Source of the DNA: Vibrio crassostreae 9ZC13
Lineage (GTDB): Bacteria; Pseudomonadota; Gammaproteobacteria; Enterobacterales; Vibrionaceae
DNA: 64,000 nucleotides
Direction: 5' to 3'
Assembly (NCBI RefSeq): GCF_000272045.2
Contig: NZ_AJYZ02000019.1
Coordinates: 1,486,446-1,550,445, forward strand
Shown: piece after piece, positions 17,802 to 25,615 of the stretch
How positions within the stretch are numbered: the first letter of the stretch is position 1
How the letters are laid out: each line of letters begins with the position of its first letter
Translations under genes and position numbers: made by a program
Notes under the pieces: model-generated
What the model saw: only the letters and a program-made list of their open reading frames with translations
Database searches by the model: none
Told to the model about the DNA's origin: nothing

Positions 17802-18434
17802 CTATGAAGCGTCCTTAAAAGCTCTGTGTTCGATGAACTGAGCCGACAGTGTTACGACTTCTTTGGAGTAGACAAGCGCCGTGTGGTTGAGTTTGAGGGC
17901 GTAAGTATCCGTTGCTCCTCTCAGGTTGGCGTCTTCGAGTGTGACTGTGCCATCGCCCGGGTTTTTCCCCAGTACAATACGTCCAACTCCGGCGTCGTAG
18001 GTACCTGTAATCACGCCAATCGGCACATCAATATCGTAGTCACCCAGGCCATCGCTTAAGATCATTTTGCTCGAACCAAATATAAAACCAAGCCCATGAT
18101 TCGACAGTGTTTTGGCGATAGTTGCCCCATTGTGCGGCGTCCCTGCGGTAATAATGCAGGTGTCGGCAAAATTGGGCTGATAAAACTTAAAGTAGTGACG
18201 AATGAGTAAGCCACCGAGTGAGTGACCAAAGAAATAGACCTCATCGTACTCATTAAAGCGAGCATTTACGAAGCGATTGAGGCGTTTGGCTGCAGAAGGG
18301 AAACGCAGCGAGTTGTAGGCAAACTTGTGCGTTGTAAAGCCGCGTTTTTTGAAGTTTCTATCCAGATATAGCATGATCAACGCAGGCATATATAGACCAT
18401 GAATTAAAACTATATGTTTGTTTTTATTATTCAT
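17802..18434 (-). CDS. Small alpha/beta hydrolase (lipase-like)
   Basis: 210 residues, cytoplasmic (no signal peptide). The first strand ends in the oxyanion motif VLIHG (9-13), and the nucleophile elbow GHSLGG lies at 70-75 with Ser72. AGTPHNGA follows as in PGAP1-like and lipase-related hydrolases. A candidate acid is in DGTV (about 164) and a candidate His in LNHTAL (about 187). The short size and lack of a large lid suggest an esterase or thioesterase-like enzyme; the substrate is unknown. The AraC gene upstream is on the same strand 110 bp away, so co-transcription is possible. Confidence 0.78.
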   Translation of the reverse strand: MNNKNKHIVLIHGLYMPALIMLYLDRNFKKRGFTTHKFAYNSLRFPSAAKRLNRFVNARFNEYDEVYFFGHSLGGLLIRHYFKFYQPNFADTCIITAGTPHNGATIAKTLSNHGLGFIFGSSKMILSDGLGDYDIDVPIGVITGTYDAGVGRIVLGKNPGDGTVTLEDANLRGATDTYALKLNHTALVYSKEVVTLSAQFIEHRAFKDAS

Positions 18435-18545
18435 TTTTGTCCTCCGTCTGATGATGTCCCCAGTATATTTAGTCGCAAATCTAAACTCAATAAAACTTGC
18501 TGTGAATGGGACACAATAGACAGAGAGTGTCGTAGTGGCAGTTCG

Positions 18546-19385
18546 TTATTCTGACCTGACCCCGCCATAAACGTCTATAGTTAATCCCCCTTGTTTGGCA
18601 TAAGTATTGGGTGTTAGGCCAATGGTTTTCTTGAGGTAACGAATTAGGTGCGGTTGGTCACTAAACCCAAATTGAAAGGCGACGTCCATCCAGTCGATGT
18701 CATCCAAATTTCTCTTATACAAGTATTCCAACATAGCTTCGAGTTTGTTCATCGATTGGCACTGTTTTAATGTCAGCCCTGTTACCTTGTTGAAGCTTCT
18801 CTCTAATGTTCTTTGCGAGCAAAACAGCTTGTCGCCAAGCTCTGCAATCGGTGTCGAACCAAGCACAGCCAACACCTTACGTGTGAGTTCGCTGTGCCTA
18901 TCCGTTTTAGCTGTCGATAACCAAGGAAGCAGCAAATCATCTAACTGCTGACAGCAGGCCTCAACATCGGTTTGAGCGAGCTTGATCAGTGACGTTGCAT
19001 CAGCGTTTGGCTTGTTTAACAAACCTGCGAGATTGACTGGACTCACCCTGTCCAAGCTAGGGTGAGGGCAATCTGGGATAACCAGTGAATACAAGGCACC
19101 GACATGGAATTTAATGCCCAAGTGAACAAAGGGCTTCGAGTGATCCAATTCGATGGCTTTATGGTGTGGTAACAGCAGATGGCTGCCAACGCCTTGATCG
19201 ACCTGTTGCTCAATCGTGTAGTGATATACCTGCTCGCTTGGCGATAAGATCAGGTGTGCCGATGGATCGGGATTGAGTATCGGAAATTGATGAGTTTGAG
19301 CGTCGGGCGTCTTTTCAATCAGCCAGTAGCAATCAATGAACTGAGCAACTACAGGGGGCTTTGGAGACTGTAACCAATTGATCAT
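18546..19385 (-). CDS. AraC-family regulator (DUF6597-like N-terminus)
   Basis: 279 residues. The N-terminal half (about 1-120, MINWLQSPKPPVVAQFIDCYWLIEK and NPDPSAHLILSP) matches the DUF6597-type sensory domain that often precedes AraC domains. The C-terminal AraC domain (about 165-265) contains IAELGDKLFCSQRTLERSFNKVTGLTLKQC and VAFQFGFSDQPHLIRYLKKTIGLTPNTYAKQ. It probably regulates its own unit and perhaps the hydrolase downstream. A perfect 13-bp inverted repeat lies just upstream of its start. Confidence 0.85.
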   Translation of the reverse strand: MINWLQSPKPPVVAQFIDCYWLIEKTPDAQTHQFPILNPDPSAHLILSPSEQVYHYTIEQQVDQGVGSHLLLPHHKAIELDHSKPFVHLGIKFHVGALYSLVIPDCPHPSLDRVSPVNLAGLLNKPNADATSLIKLAQTDVEACCQQLDDLLLPWLSTAKTDRHSELTRKVLAVLGSTPIAELGDKLFCSQRTLERSFNKVTGLTLKQCQSMNKLEAMLEYLYKRNLDDIDWMDVAFQFGFSDQPHLIRYLKKTIGLTPNTYAKQGGLTIDVYGGVRSE

Positions 19386-19407
19386 TAAACCTTCTATTTC
19401 AGATGAT

Positions 19408-19447
19408 TGTCACCTCCAACTATATGTGGATATCGTTGGAGGTGACA
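19408..19447. promoter_or_regulatory. 13-bp inverted repeat upstream of the AraC gene
   Basis: TGTCACCTCCAAC (19408-19420) and GTTGGAGGTGACA (19435-19447) are perfect complements around a 14-nt loop. A GTTTTTAT run on the plus side fits a plus-strand terminator, but no plus-strand gene precedes it. On the minus strand it lies in the leader of the AraC gene 23 bp before its start, so it may be an operator or leader hairpin. Confidence 0.65.
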
Positions 19448-19506
19448 GTTTTTATCAGTATCAATTGTTAGAACTTAGTCTTGATGTTTGTTAATCCGAA
19501 TCAAGG

Positions 19507-20352
19507 CTAATCAGTTTCCTTTAATTCGCTAAAATCAAACTGCAAGATACGATGCTTTGATGATAACCCAGCGCGTGTGATGGCCTTTTGTGCGCCAATA
19601 TTACTGCTTTCCGTAGAGCACATAGCTTCTAACCCTTGGCTATTAGCGTGTTGCTTTAGAAAGTGAATAACACGCGTCGCTAAGCCTTTACCGCGCTCTT
19701 GTTGAGCGACAATCATACCCAGGTCGGCAAACTGTGTTTGATGCTCATCGAACTTACGGCACTCACCGGCTGCGAGAACGCTGCCATTTTCCCAGTAGCC
19801 CCATAACTCTTGGCGGGCAATCAAATTGCCGTAGTAGCCGGTTAACCACTCTTTTGGCGCACCAATCGTTGATGAAGCAAATTCGACTAATTGATCGAGT
19901 TGTTCTTGCGTCGCGAGAGTCATCTCGATGTCTTCAATACGACCTGAATTACGACTAGAGTTAGCTTCTTGGTCTTGGCAATACATCAAGGAGTTCACCT
20001 TAAATGAATGGGTGTTATCCATGCATAGTGACAAGTATTGTGGTTCTGCCGTGCTTACGAATGCGCCTTTCACTTCACCAATCACAGAGCTGTTGTTTTC
20101 TACGATTAAGGTAAACAAGTCTTCTATATTGGTGTTGGCTGTTGGTGCTAGGTAGAATTGAAGTAAGTAACCTTCTCCGTTCAATACGCAATACCCCACA
20201 AGTTTGTCATCTTCGTAAAAGCCGTAATGGTCAGACATAGGTACAAAGCCAAAATGCCACATGCCATCGAGTGGAGCTGTAGATTCAGCAAAGTAAGCCG
20301 TTTTAAGTTCGCTTAAGTCGCTAAGTACTGAGATTTTTTTGATGTCTAACAT
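19507..20352 (-). CDS. GNAT-family N-acetyltransferase
   Basis: 281 residues. The C-terminal half (about 145-275) has the acetyl-CoA site pattern ADLGMIVAQQERGKGLATRVIHFLKQHA followed by STESSNIGAQKAITRAGL, typical of GNAT enzymes. The N-terminal half looks like a second, degenerate GNAT-like lobe (YGFYEDDKLVGYCVLNGEGYLLQFYL), so this may be a tandem GNAT. The acceptor is unknown. ATG 20352 is preceded by AGGAATTAA. It is monocistronic by spacing. Confidence 0.8.
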   Translation of the reverse strand: MLDIKKISVLSDLSELKTAYFAESTAPLDGMWHFGFVPMSDHYGFYEDDKLVGYCVLNGEGYLLQFYLAPTANTNIEDLFTLIVENNSSVIGEVKGAFVSTAEPQYLSLCMDNTHSFKVNSLMYCQDQEANSSRNSGRIEDIEMTLATQEQLDQLVEFASSTIGAPKEWLTGYYGNLIARQELWGYWENGSVLAAGECRKFDEHQTQFADLGMIVAQQERGKGLATRVIHFLKQHANSQGLEAMCSTESSNIGAQKAITRAGLSSKHRILQFDFSELKETD

Positions 20353-20558
20353 CGCGTTAATTCCTGTTGTTTCGATTCGGTAGAGTGCGTGGTTGTCATC
20401 TTGTTCTCAGGTGCGTCAACGGACGATGAGATAAATTGATTAGTCAAGCCACGTTTCAATAGCAGCAATTGTAGGTGAGTACTCTAGATTGATATTGAAT
20501 AAAAACGACAGTTTTGAAAGGCGTGTAAGTATTAACAGGAGAGCTTATGTTAATTGAA

Positions 20559-20616
20559 AGAGGGCAAGATATCTTACCCTCTGTTGAACTTATTGATGTG
20601 GAAGTTCAACAGAGGG
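20559..20616. repeat. Overlapping, mutually exclusive hairpins after the mscS-like gene
   Basis: CCCTCTGTTGAACTT (20577-20591) and AAGTTCAACAGAGGG (20602-20616) are perfect 15-bp arms with a 10-nt loop. The CCCTCT at 20577-20582 also pairs with AGAGGG at 20559-20564 in a near-perfect 24-bp palindrome. The stretch starts 5 bp past the stop of the minus-strand channel gene. No long T-run follows, so it may be a 3'-end stabiliser or a switch-like structure. Confidence 0.7.
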
Positions 20617-20620
20617 CGCA

Positions 20621-21196
20621 TTACTTATCTGAGTCTTCAGCTTTGATGAGTTTTGTATCGACAGTTTCACTCTTTAACTCAGGATCAACTAATACCTTTA
20701 TCACGCCTTTTTGTAGGATCAGGTTATTAGGGTAGGTGATAATGTTGCCCGAACTGTGTCGAAGAATAACATGGAACATGGTGATATCGATGATCACACC
20801 GCTGATGTCTTCGTCTTTCTCCGCGACTCTTACTCTGTCGCCAATGCGATAAGGGAAGACGAAAAATATTAGTACGCTGGCTGTGAGGTTACTTAGAATC
20901 GACCATTGCGCGAATAAAGCGACACCCAGCACCGCAAATATCGAAGACAAGAACAGAGAAATATCACCAAAACCCAAGTTAAGAACAATCGTAAACACAG
21001 CGATGAAGAGTAGAAACAGAACAATATTGAAACACTTAATCACGAACTGCTTTCGCTTCAATTCGACACGTTTATTTTCCGCTAATGTTTCTATCCAGTT
21101 CTTACCTAAGCGTTTGATCACCCAATACACAGTGATAAGAAGTAAACCTAAAACTACTTGTCTAAGCCACATATTGGATTGCAAAAACTCAACCAT
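20621..21196 (-). CDS. Small MscS-like mechanosensitive channel protein
   Basis: 191 residues from ATG 21196, whose A is the last base of the preceding gene's TAA stop (TAATG); GAGG lies just upstream, which fits translational coupling. Membrane segments lie at about 10-30, 50-70 and 75-110. The beta domain (about 115-170) has VLIFFVFPYRIGDRVRVAEK and FHVILRHSSGNIITYPNN, typical of MscS. It is shorter than E. coli MscS (286 residues) and lacks most of the C-terminal cage domain. It probably gates ions under membrane tension or supports the ZntB-like partner. Confidence 0.82.
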   Translation of the reverse strand: MVEFLQSNMWLRQVVLGLLLITVYWVIKRLGKNWIETLAENKRVELKRKQFVIKCFNIVLFLLFIAVFTIVLNLGFGDISLFLSSIFAVLGVALFAQWSILSNLTASVLIFFVFPYRIGDRVRVAEKDEDISGVIIDITMFHVILRHSSGNIITYPNNLILQKGVIKVLVDPELKSETVDTKLIKAEDSDK

Positions 21197-22131
21197 TAAA
21201 TAAACCTCAATTTTTTCAAAATAACGACCTCTGCCGCTATGACCACGAGCAGCCCAACGCAAAATAGTGGAAATGCTATCGGGTTATCTGTTCCGGGTAT
21301 CCCAGCGATATTGACACCCAGTAAACCGGTGAAAAACCCAGCAGGGAGGAAAATACCTGCAATGATAGAAAATAGGTACGTATTTCTATTCATTTTTTCA
21401 GCTTGTTGCTGACTTAGGCTCGCTAAAAATACATTAATTTGTTCGATGTAAAACTCAACAGACTCGTTAATTCTCAGGATGGTATCAAGGCTGTTCTTTA
21501 TATGACTGTTGTGCTTACTCAATGGCGCAGGTAGGTCACTCATTAAATCTTCAAAAACGTATTTCTGTGGCTTCAAATAACGCCTTAGTCTGAGTAGCCT
21601 TGAATGTAGAGCGTTAATGGATCTTATGTCGATATTGGATGTAGATTCTAACTCGTCAATTAATAGTTCGACGGGTGCTAGGAAGGTTGAAATGCTGTGG
21701 TTGATTCCACGGATCATGCCCAACAACACATCAGGTAATGATGTAGGGCCTTGGTTTTGTTTGAGATCAGATATCAGATTACTGACCGCTTTTGAAGGAA
21801 CTTTACGTGTCGATATTAAAGTGCCTTTGTACCATAAGATGCGTAGGCTAAGCATGTCGTCAGGGTTAGCACCTTCGTTTAGATTAATGCCTCGCAGAAT
21901 CATCAAAAAACAGTCGTGGCCAAATTGTTCGAACCGAGGGCGGGTGTCATCGGTGAGTAATGAATCGATGATGGCATTTGGAACCGTATTACTGTGGAGC
22001 CATTCTCTCAAACCGTCAGCATCTCTTTGGCAGTGATACCAAGTTGATTGCTCGAATGAGGCTGGGCTGGTGGTGTGTTCATGTGCCACCCCCTCAGAAA
22101 ATTGCCAGCTTGAAATTATGAAAGCGTCCAT
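21196..22131 (-). CDS. zntB: ZntB/CorA-family divalent cation transporter
   Basis: 311 residues. A large soluble N-terminal domain (1-245) with the LEE-like helical region ([21 protein letters not shown] and NRINESVEFYIEQINVFLASLSQQQAEKMNRNTYLFSIIAGIFLPAGFF) leads to two C-terminal membrane helices. The pore-loop motif is GVN, in TGLLGVNIAGIPG, as in ZntB, rather than the GMN of CorA. ZntB proteins move zinc and related cations across the inner membrane. The gene is translationally coupled to the small MscS-like gene at TAATG. Confidence 0.85.
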   Translation of the reverse strand: MDAFIISSWQFSEGVAHEHTTSPASFEQSTWYHCQRDADGLREWLHSNTVPNAIIDSLLTDDTRPRFEQFGHDCFLMILRGINLNEGANPDDMLSLRILWYKGTLISTRKVPSKAVSNLISDLKQNQGPTSLPDVLLGMIRGINHSISTFLAPVELLIDELESTSNIDIRSINALHSRLLRLRRYLKPQKYVFEDLMSDLPAPLSKHNSHIKNSLDTILRINESVEFYIEQINVFLASLSQQQAEKMNRNTYLFSIIAGIFLPAGFFTGLLGVNIAGIPGTDNPIAFPLFCVGLLVVIAAEVVILKKLRFI

Positions 22132-22457
22132 TCATTTGTCCTTAATGATATGACGTAAACATTGATATTAGGCGCCATTCAGGCGCGGTATTGAACTGAG
22201 CTTAATCGTGGTAAGTTCAATGAGCGATGTGAGTGAGATGAAGTCTAATAAGACATGTTGGTCTTTGGAGTACGACGGACTCTTCCATTATTATCTCTAT
22301 TAAATGTAGCTCATTGTTTCGTCGTTATAAATTAGCACTCTGGCTCCATGTTAGCGACAAAAAAAAGAAAAGACCGAGGTCTTTTCTTTTTAGGGGAGGT
22401 TGCGGAGAGCTTGCTCAGGCAACTCGAGTTTTCCGATGGTTTACATAAGCAAAAGCA
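22132..22457. other. Intergenic region between eptA and zntB
   Basis: 326 bp between two minus-strand genes. It holds the eptA terminator (22358-22392) and presumably the zntB promoter. No supported frame is present. Confidence 0.5.
22358..22392 (-). terminator. Terminator of eptA
   Basis: AAAGAAAAGACC and GGTCTTTTCTTT pair around GA, flanked by A8 and T5. On the minus strand this stem ends in a long T-run about 70 bp after the eptA stop. Confidence 0.85.
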
Positions 22458-24080
22458 CTAGCGACAAGAAGCAAAAATGTCTTGGTTCTCTCGGTATTCT
22501 TTGGTTTGCACGTCCATTAGGCCAAGCAAGGAGTCGAACAGGTTATCGTGAGAAAAGCTCTGCTCTTTCCCCGCCTTTCTTAAGCAGGTTTGGTTTATCC
22601 CTTTCTGCTCGGCGAAGCCATCAGACATCCACATGATCATAGGCACATGGGTTTGCTCTTTCGGAGCAAATGAATAAGGCATGCCGTGTAAGTAGACGCC
22701 ATTTTCTCCCAATGATTCTCCGTGATCGGAAATGTACATCAGCGCGACATTGTACTTATCGGTGAGTTTCTCTAGCTTCTGAATAGCCTGTGAGAGAAAG
22801 AAATCTGTGTACAAGATGGTGTTGTCGTAGGTGTTGACCACTTGCTCTTTGGTGCAGTTTTCAATATCTGCACGAGGGCAATCAGGCGTAAATTTCTTAT
22901 GTTCTTCTGGATAACGCTCAAAGTAAGTTGGGCCGTGAGATCCGGAGATATGATAGAAAATGATGCTATCTTGTTTAAGAACTTGAGTATCTTGTTCGAA
23001 GTTCTCTAGCATGGCTGTGTCATAGCACACATCTTTATTACACAGCGGGTCGCTGTCTTTGGCGACGAGAGTCATCTCTTTGATTCGATGTGCGACCGCC
23101 TTGTCTCCACCATCGTGCTCTCGCCAGATAGAGTGAATGCCCGCGCGGTTCATAATGTCGACTACGTTATCTTGGTTGTAGGCTTTGTCGCGATCGTAGT
23201 TGCTTCGGTTCATGTTAGAAAACATACACGGCACAGAAACCGCAGTGGCTGTTCCGCATGACTGAACATCAGAGAAAAAGATCGGATTATAGGGTTTGGT
23301 ATGAGCATTGGTTTCTTTCTCATAGCCATAATATTGGTAGTTATATACACGTGCTGTTTCACCAAGAACAAACACCAATAAGGTCGGTTTGGTTGCCGCT
23401 TTTGCTTGTGGCTTGAGTTGAGCATCTAATCCCAATTCTTGATAGGGGATGGGCTGTTTGATGTAGGTGTTATTGATGTATTTGACTGTTGATGCTACGT
23501 ATTCGGTCGGAATGATCATCTTTTTAAGATGAGAGTTATTACGACCAATCGACACATAATCTTTGTAAAACAACCCGGCAATGATGGCAATGACGATCAA
23601 CGAAGAGAGCAATCCAATCGCCTTCCCAATAGCAAAATCTTTCCAAGATTCTCTTTCAAGATCCGTAAATAAAAGCAGCAGTGACGGGACTCCTCCCATC
23701 AGAACAAACCATAAAATAGAATAGCTGCTTAGGTAGCTAGCAGCCTCTCCGCTGTTGGTTTCGAAGACGTTTTCTATCATTCCATAGTCTACAAAAATGC
23801 CGTAGTTGAACATGCTGTAGCTGACTAAAGAGGAAGTAAGTAGTAACAAGATAAAAAAAGCTTTGGCGAATATCGGCCAGTTGAATACTTGAAAGATAAA
23901 GTTGAATGCGGCGAGAAAGAAAAATGGGATCGAGATGATAAACCCAATGCTTTCGGCTTGTGAGGCACTAAGAATATTGAACAGTTCGCGTGAGATAGGC
24001 AAGTTAATGACAAGCAGGTAATACACTGCCAAAACGAAAGGGAGTTTGTTTATCGACATGTTTAAGCGTGGTAGATTCAT
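22458..24080 (-). CDS. eptA: Lipid A phosphoethanolamine transferase
   Basis: 540 residues. Five N-terminal membrane helices (about 10-175) precede a periplasmic alkaline-phosphatase-fold domain. Metal and nucleophile motifs are present: LGETARVYNYQYYG (Glu241), SCGTATAVSVPCM with the nucleophile Thr (277-279), SGSHGPTYFERYP, and ISDHGESLGENGVYLHGMPY. The enzyme moves phosphoethanolamine from phosphatidylethanolamine to lipid A, lowering affinity for polymyxin-type peptides. Two spaced cysteine pairs fit the usual disulfides. No two-component regulator is adjacent. The family also includes mobile MCR enzymes, but nothing here suggests mobility. Confidence 0.92.
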   Translation of the reverse strand: MNLPRLNMSINKLPFVLAVYYLLVINLPISRELFNILSASQAESIGFIISIPFFFLAAFNFIFQVFNWPIFAKAFFILLLLTSSLVSYSMFNYGIFVDYGMIENVFETNSGEAASYLSSYSILWFVLMGGVPSLLLLFTDLERESWKDFAIGKAIGLLSSLIVIAIIAGLFYKDYVSIGRNNSHLKKMIIPTEYVASTVKYINNTYIKQPIPYQELGLDAQLKPQAKAATKPTLLVFVLGETARVYNYQYYGYEKETNAHTKPYNPIFFSDVQSCGTATAVSVPCMFSNMNRSNYDRDKAYNQDNVVDIMNRAGIHSIWREHDGGDKAVAHRIKEMTLVAKDSDPLCNKDVCYDTAMLENFEQDTQVLKQDSIIFYHISGSHGPTYFERYPEEHKKFTPDCPRADIENCTKEQVVNTYDNTILYTDFFLSQAIQKLEKLTDKYNVALMYISDHGESLGENGVYLHGMPYSFAPKEQTHVPMIMWMSDGFAEQKGINQTCLRKAGKEQSFSHDNLFDSLLGLMDVQTKEYRENQDIFASCR

Positions 24081-24227
24081 AGGTCTTGTCTTCCTGTGTC
24101 ACTTATCCCTTTATTTTAGTCTCGCTACCAAGAAAGCTCTAATATCAATGCATAAATCTCAGTAAGTAATGGTGAGCGGTAAACCGGCTAAAGTGAAATG
24201 ACGCGATAGTGCGTGTAGAAACAAAAA

Positions 24228-24278
24228 ATTCACTTTACTGAGTGACCTTCATGACAAGGTGGAACAGCAAAGTGAATT
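24228..24278 (-). terminator. Terminator of the beta-barrel gene
   Basis: On the minus strand, AATTCACTTT and AAAGTGAATT pair around an inner ACCTT/AAGGT stem, followed by a T-run. It is about 40 bp after the stop at 24314. Confidence 0.85.
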
Positions 24279-24313
24279 AGTATGTTCAGCTTATTCTATG
24301 TGGTTCAATCACA

Positions 24314-24883
24314 TTAGAAGTTGTAAGAACCACCGAAGCTAATGCTGTTGAAGGCAAGTGTTTTGTCTTCTTTCTTAAAGCCGTAGTCGTTCTCAACACT
24401 CACTGCGTCTGCTTGTGAGATTAGGCGTAGTGTTAGATGTTCGATTGGCGTGTATTCAACACCAACACCAAAGTGGAAACCGGTACCGCTATCGTCATCA
24501 TATAGAGCTGCGTTATTTGCGTTTAGGTCAACAGAGCTTAAACCTGCAAGCACGAATGGACGAATCGTGTTGTCGAACGTATAACCTAGGTTTGCTGATA
24601 ACGAAATAGAAGTTGGCGACAGTTTTGCAGCACCCTTTTTGTAGTCTGCGTAATCGTTGTAGCCAAGTTCAACACCAACGATACGGTTGAACTGGTAGCC
24701 ACCGTATAGGTTGTAGCCCATGCCATCTGAATCTAAGCTACCTTGACCATCTGTATCAGAATCTTGGTAGACACTAAGTCCGCCACCAATGTACGCACCG
24801 CCGTCAGTACCTGCAGCCAAAGCTGGAAGAGAAACTGTGCTGATTAAACCCAGTGCTAATGCTGATTTCGTTATCTTGTTCAT
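24314..24883 (-). CDS. Small outer-membrane beta-barrel protein
   Basis: 189 residues. A signal peptide (1-23, LPALAAG) leads to an eight-strand barrel of the OmpA-like/OMP_b-brl type, with alternating strands such as GAYIGGGLSVYQ, YNLYGGYQFNRIVGVELGYNDY, SLSANLGYTF and FHFGVGVEYTPIEHLTLRLISQA, ending in the insertion-type terminus SFGGSYNF. It lacks the periplasmic peptidoglycan-binding OmpA domain. Function is unknown; small barrels of this kind act in adhesion or stress. Its upstream region carries a 74-bp element also found upstream of the lipoprotein gene at 49.5 kb, which suggests shared control. Confidence 0.85.
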   Translation of the reverse strand: MNKITKSALALGLISTVSLPALAAGTDGGAYIGGGLSVYQDSDTDGQGSLDSDGMGYNLYGGYQFNRIVGVELGYNDYADYKKGAAKLSPTSISLSANLGYTFDNTIRPFVLAGLSSVDLNANNAALYDDDSGTGFHFGVGVEYTPIEHLTLRLISQADAVSVENDYGFKKEDKTLAFNSISFGGSYNF

Positions 24884-24942
24884 CTTTGTTACTCACTCTT
24901 AAATGTCATGCCAGTATCAATAATTTTTATTTTGCGCCCTTT

Positions 24943-25016
24943 CGACCGTTGGTGAGTATTATTCCGTAGTCTTGTATGTATTACTGTATGGCTTTGTAAG
25001 CTGAATCGTTACATAG
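24943..25016 (-). promoter_or_regulatory. Shared promoter-like element, copy A
   Basis: This stretch aligns without gaps to 49890-49963 with 56 of 74 bases identical by my count, 33 of 36 in the part at 24981-25016. Read on the minus strand, the conserved core contains CTATGTAA-C/T-GATTCAGCT and CCATACAGTAA, then 15 bases later GGAATAAT, a possible -10. It lies 60-133 bp upstream of the barrel gene start. The other copy has the same orientation toward the lipoprotein gene. Confidence 0.65.
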
Positions 25017-25075
25017 TAGAAAAAATACACATCAGGTTGCTTAGTGAGTCAGGCTGTTTAAAACAAGGAATAAAC

Positions 25076-25615
25076 ATGCTAACGAAACAAAACACAGGTT
25101 TGGTGGTTGTGGACGTACAAGGCAAGCTCGCACGCCTTGTTGATGAGAGCGATACGCTGATTGCTAATTGCGGGAAGTTAGCTCAAGGAGCGCAGGTTTT
25201 GGGGCTGTCAATTATTCGTTTGGAGCAGAACCCAGAGAAGCTAGGTGCTACAGTCGACGAACTTAATGACTTGCTGAATGATGCAAAGCCGATACCTAAA
25301 TTCACTTTCAACGCGTGTGATGAGCCCAAGTTTGTTGAGGCGGTTCAAGCCAAGGATGTAGAGACTTGGTTAGTGTGTGGTATTGAGGCTCATATTTGTG
25401 TTTATCAAACCGCAATGGGGTTGTTGGAACTTGGGTACAAGGTTCAGGTAGTTGGCGACTGTGTTAGCTCACGAACGGCACTCAACAAAGATCTGGCAAT
25501 CCGTCGACTAATGGATGCTGGTATCCAAATCACAGGATTAGAAATGAGCTTATACGAGCTTGTGAAAGACTGCCGCGCGCGTGAATTTAAGCTCATTCTA
25601 TCCTTGATTCGTTAA
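25076..25615 (+). CDS. Isochorismatase-family cysteine hydrolase
   Basis: 179 residues from ATG 25076, which has AAGGAA seven bases upstream; a longer frame from 25037 has no ribosome site. The triad of the family is visible: Asp13 in VVVDVQG, Lys75 in PKFTFNAC and Cys108 in EAHICVYQTA, with a cis-peptide-like GIEAH loop. Such enzymes cleave amides or ethers (nicotinamidase, YcaC-like); the substrate is not clear. Its TAA shares TTAA (25612-25615) with the converging RpiR gene. Confidence 0.82.
   Translation: MLTKQNTGLVVVDVQGKLARLVDESDTLIANCGKLAQGAQVLGLSIIRLEQNPEKLGATVDELNDLLNDAKPIPKFTFNACDEPKFVEAVQAKDVETWLVCGIEAHICVYQTAMGLLELGYKVQVVGDCVSSRTALNKDLAIRRLMDAGIQITGLEMSLYELVKDCRAREFKLILSLIR

Noticed and set aside
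20547..20735. Plus-strand frame of 62 codons starting at an AGGAGAG site
   Set aside because: The ribosome-like site is attractive, but the frame runs across the hairpin cluster and into the 3' end of the MscS-like gene and has no protein features.
22458..24080. EptA as a mobile MCR-type resistance gene
   Set aside because: No insertion sequence, plasmid or transfer feature is nearby. The gene has neighbours and a terminator typical of chromosomal eptA.
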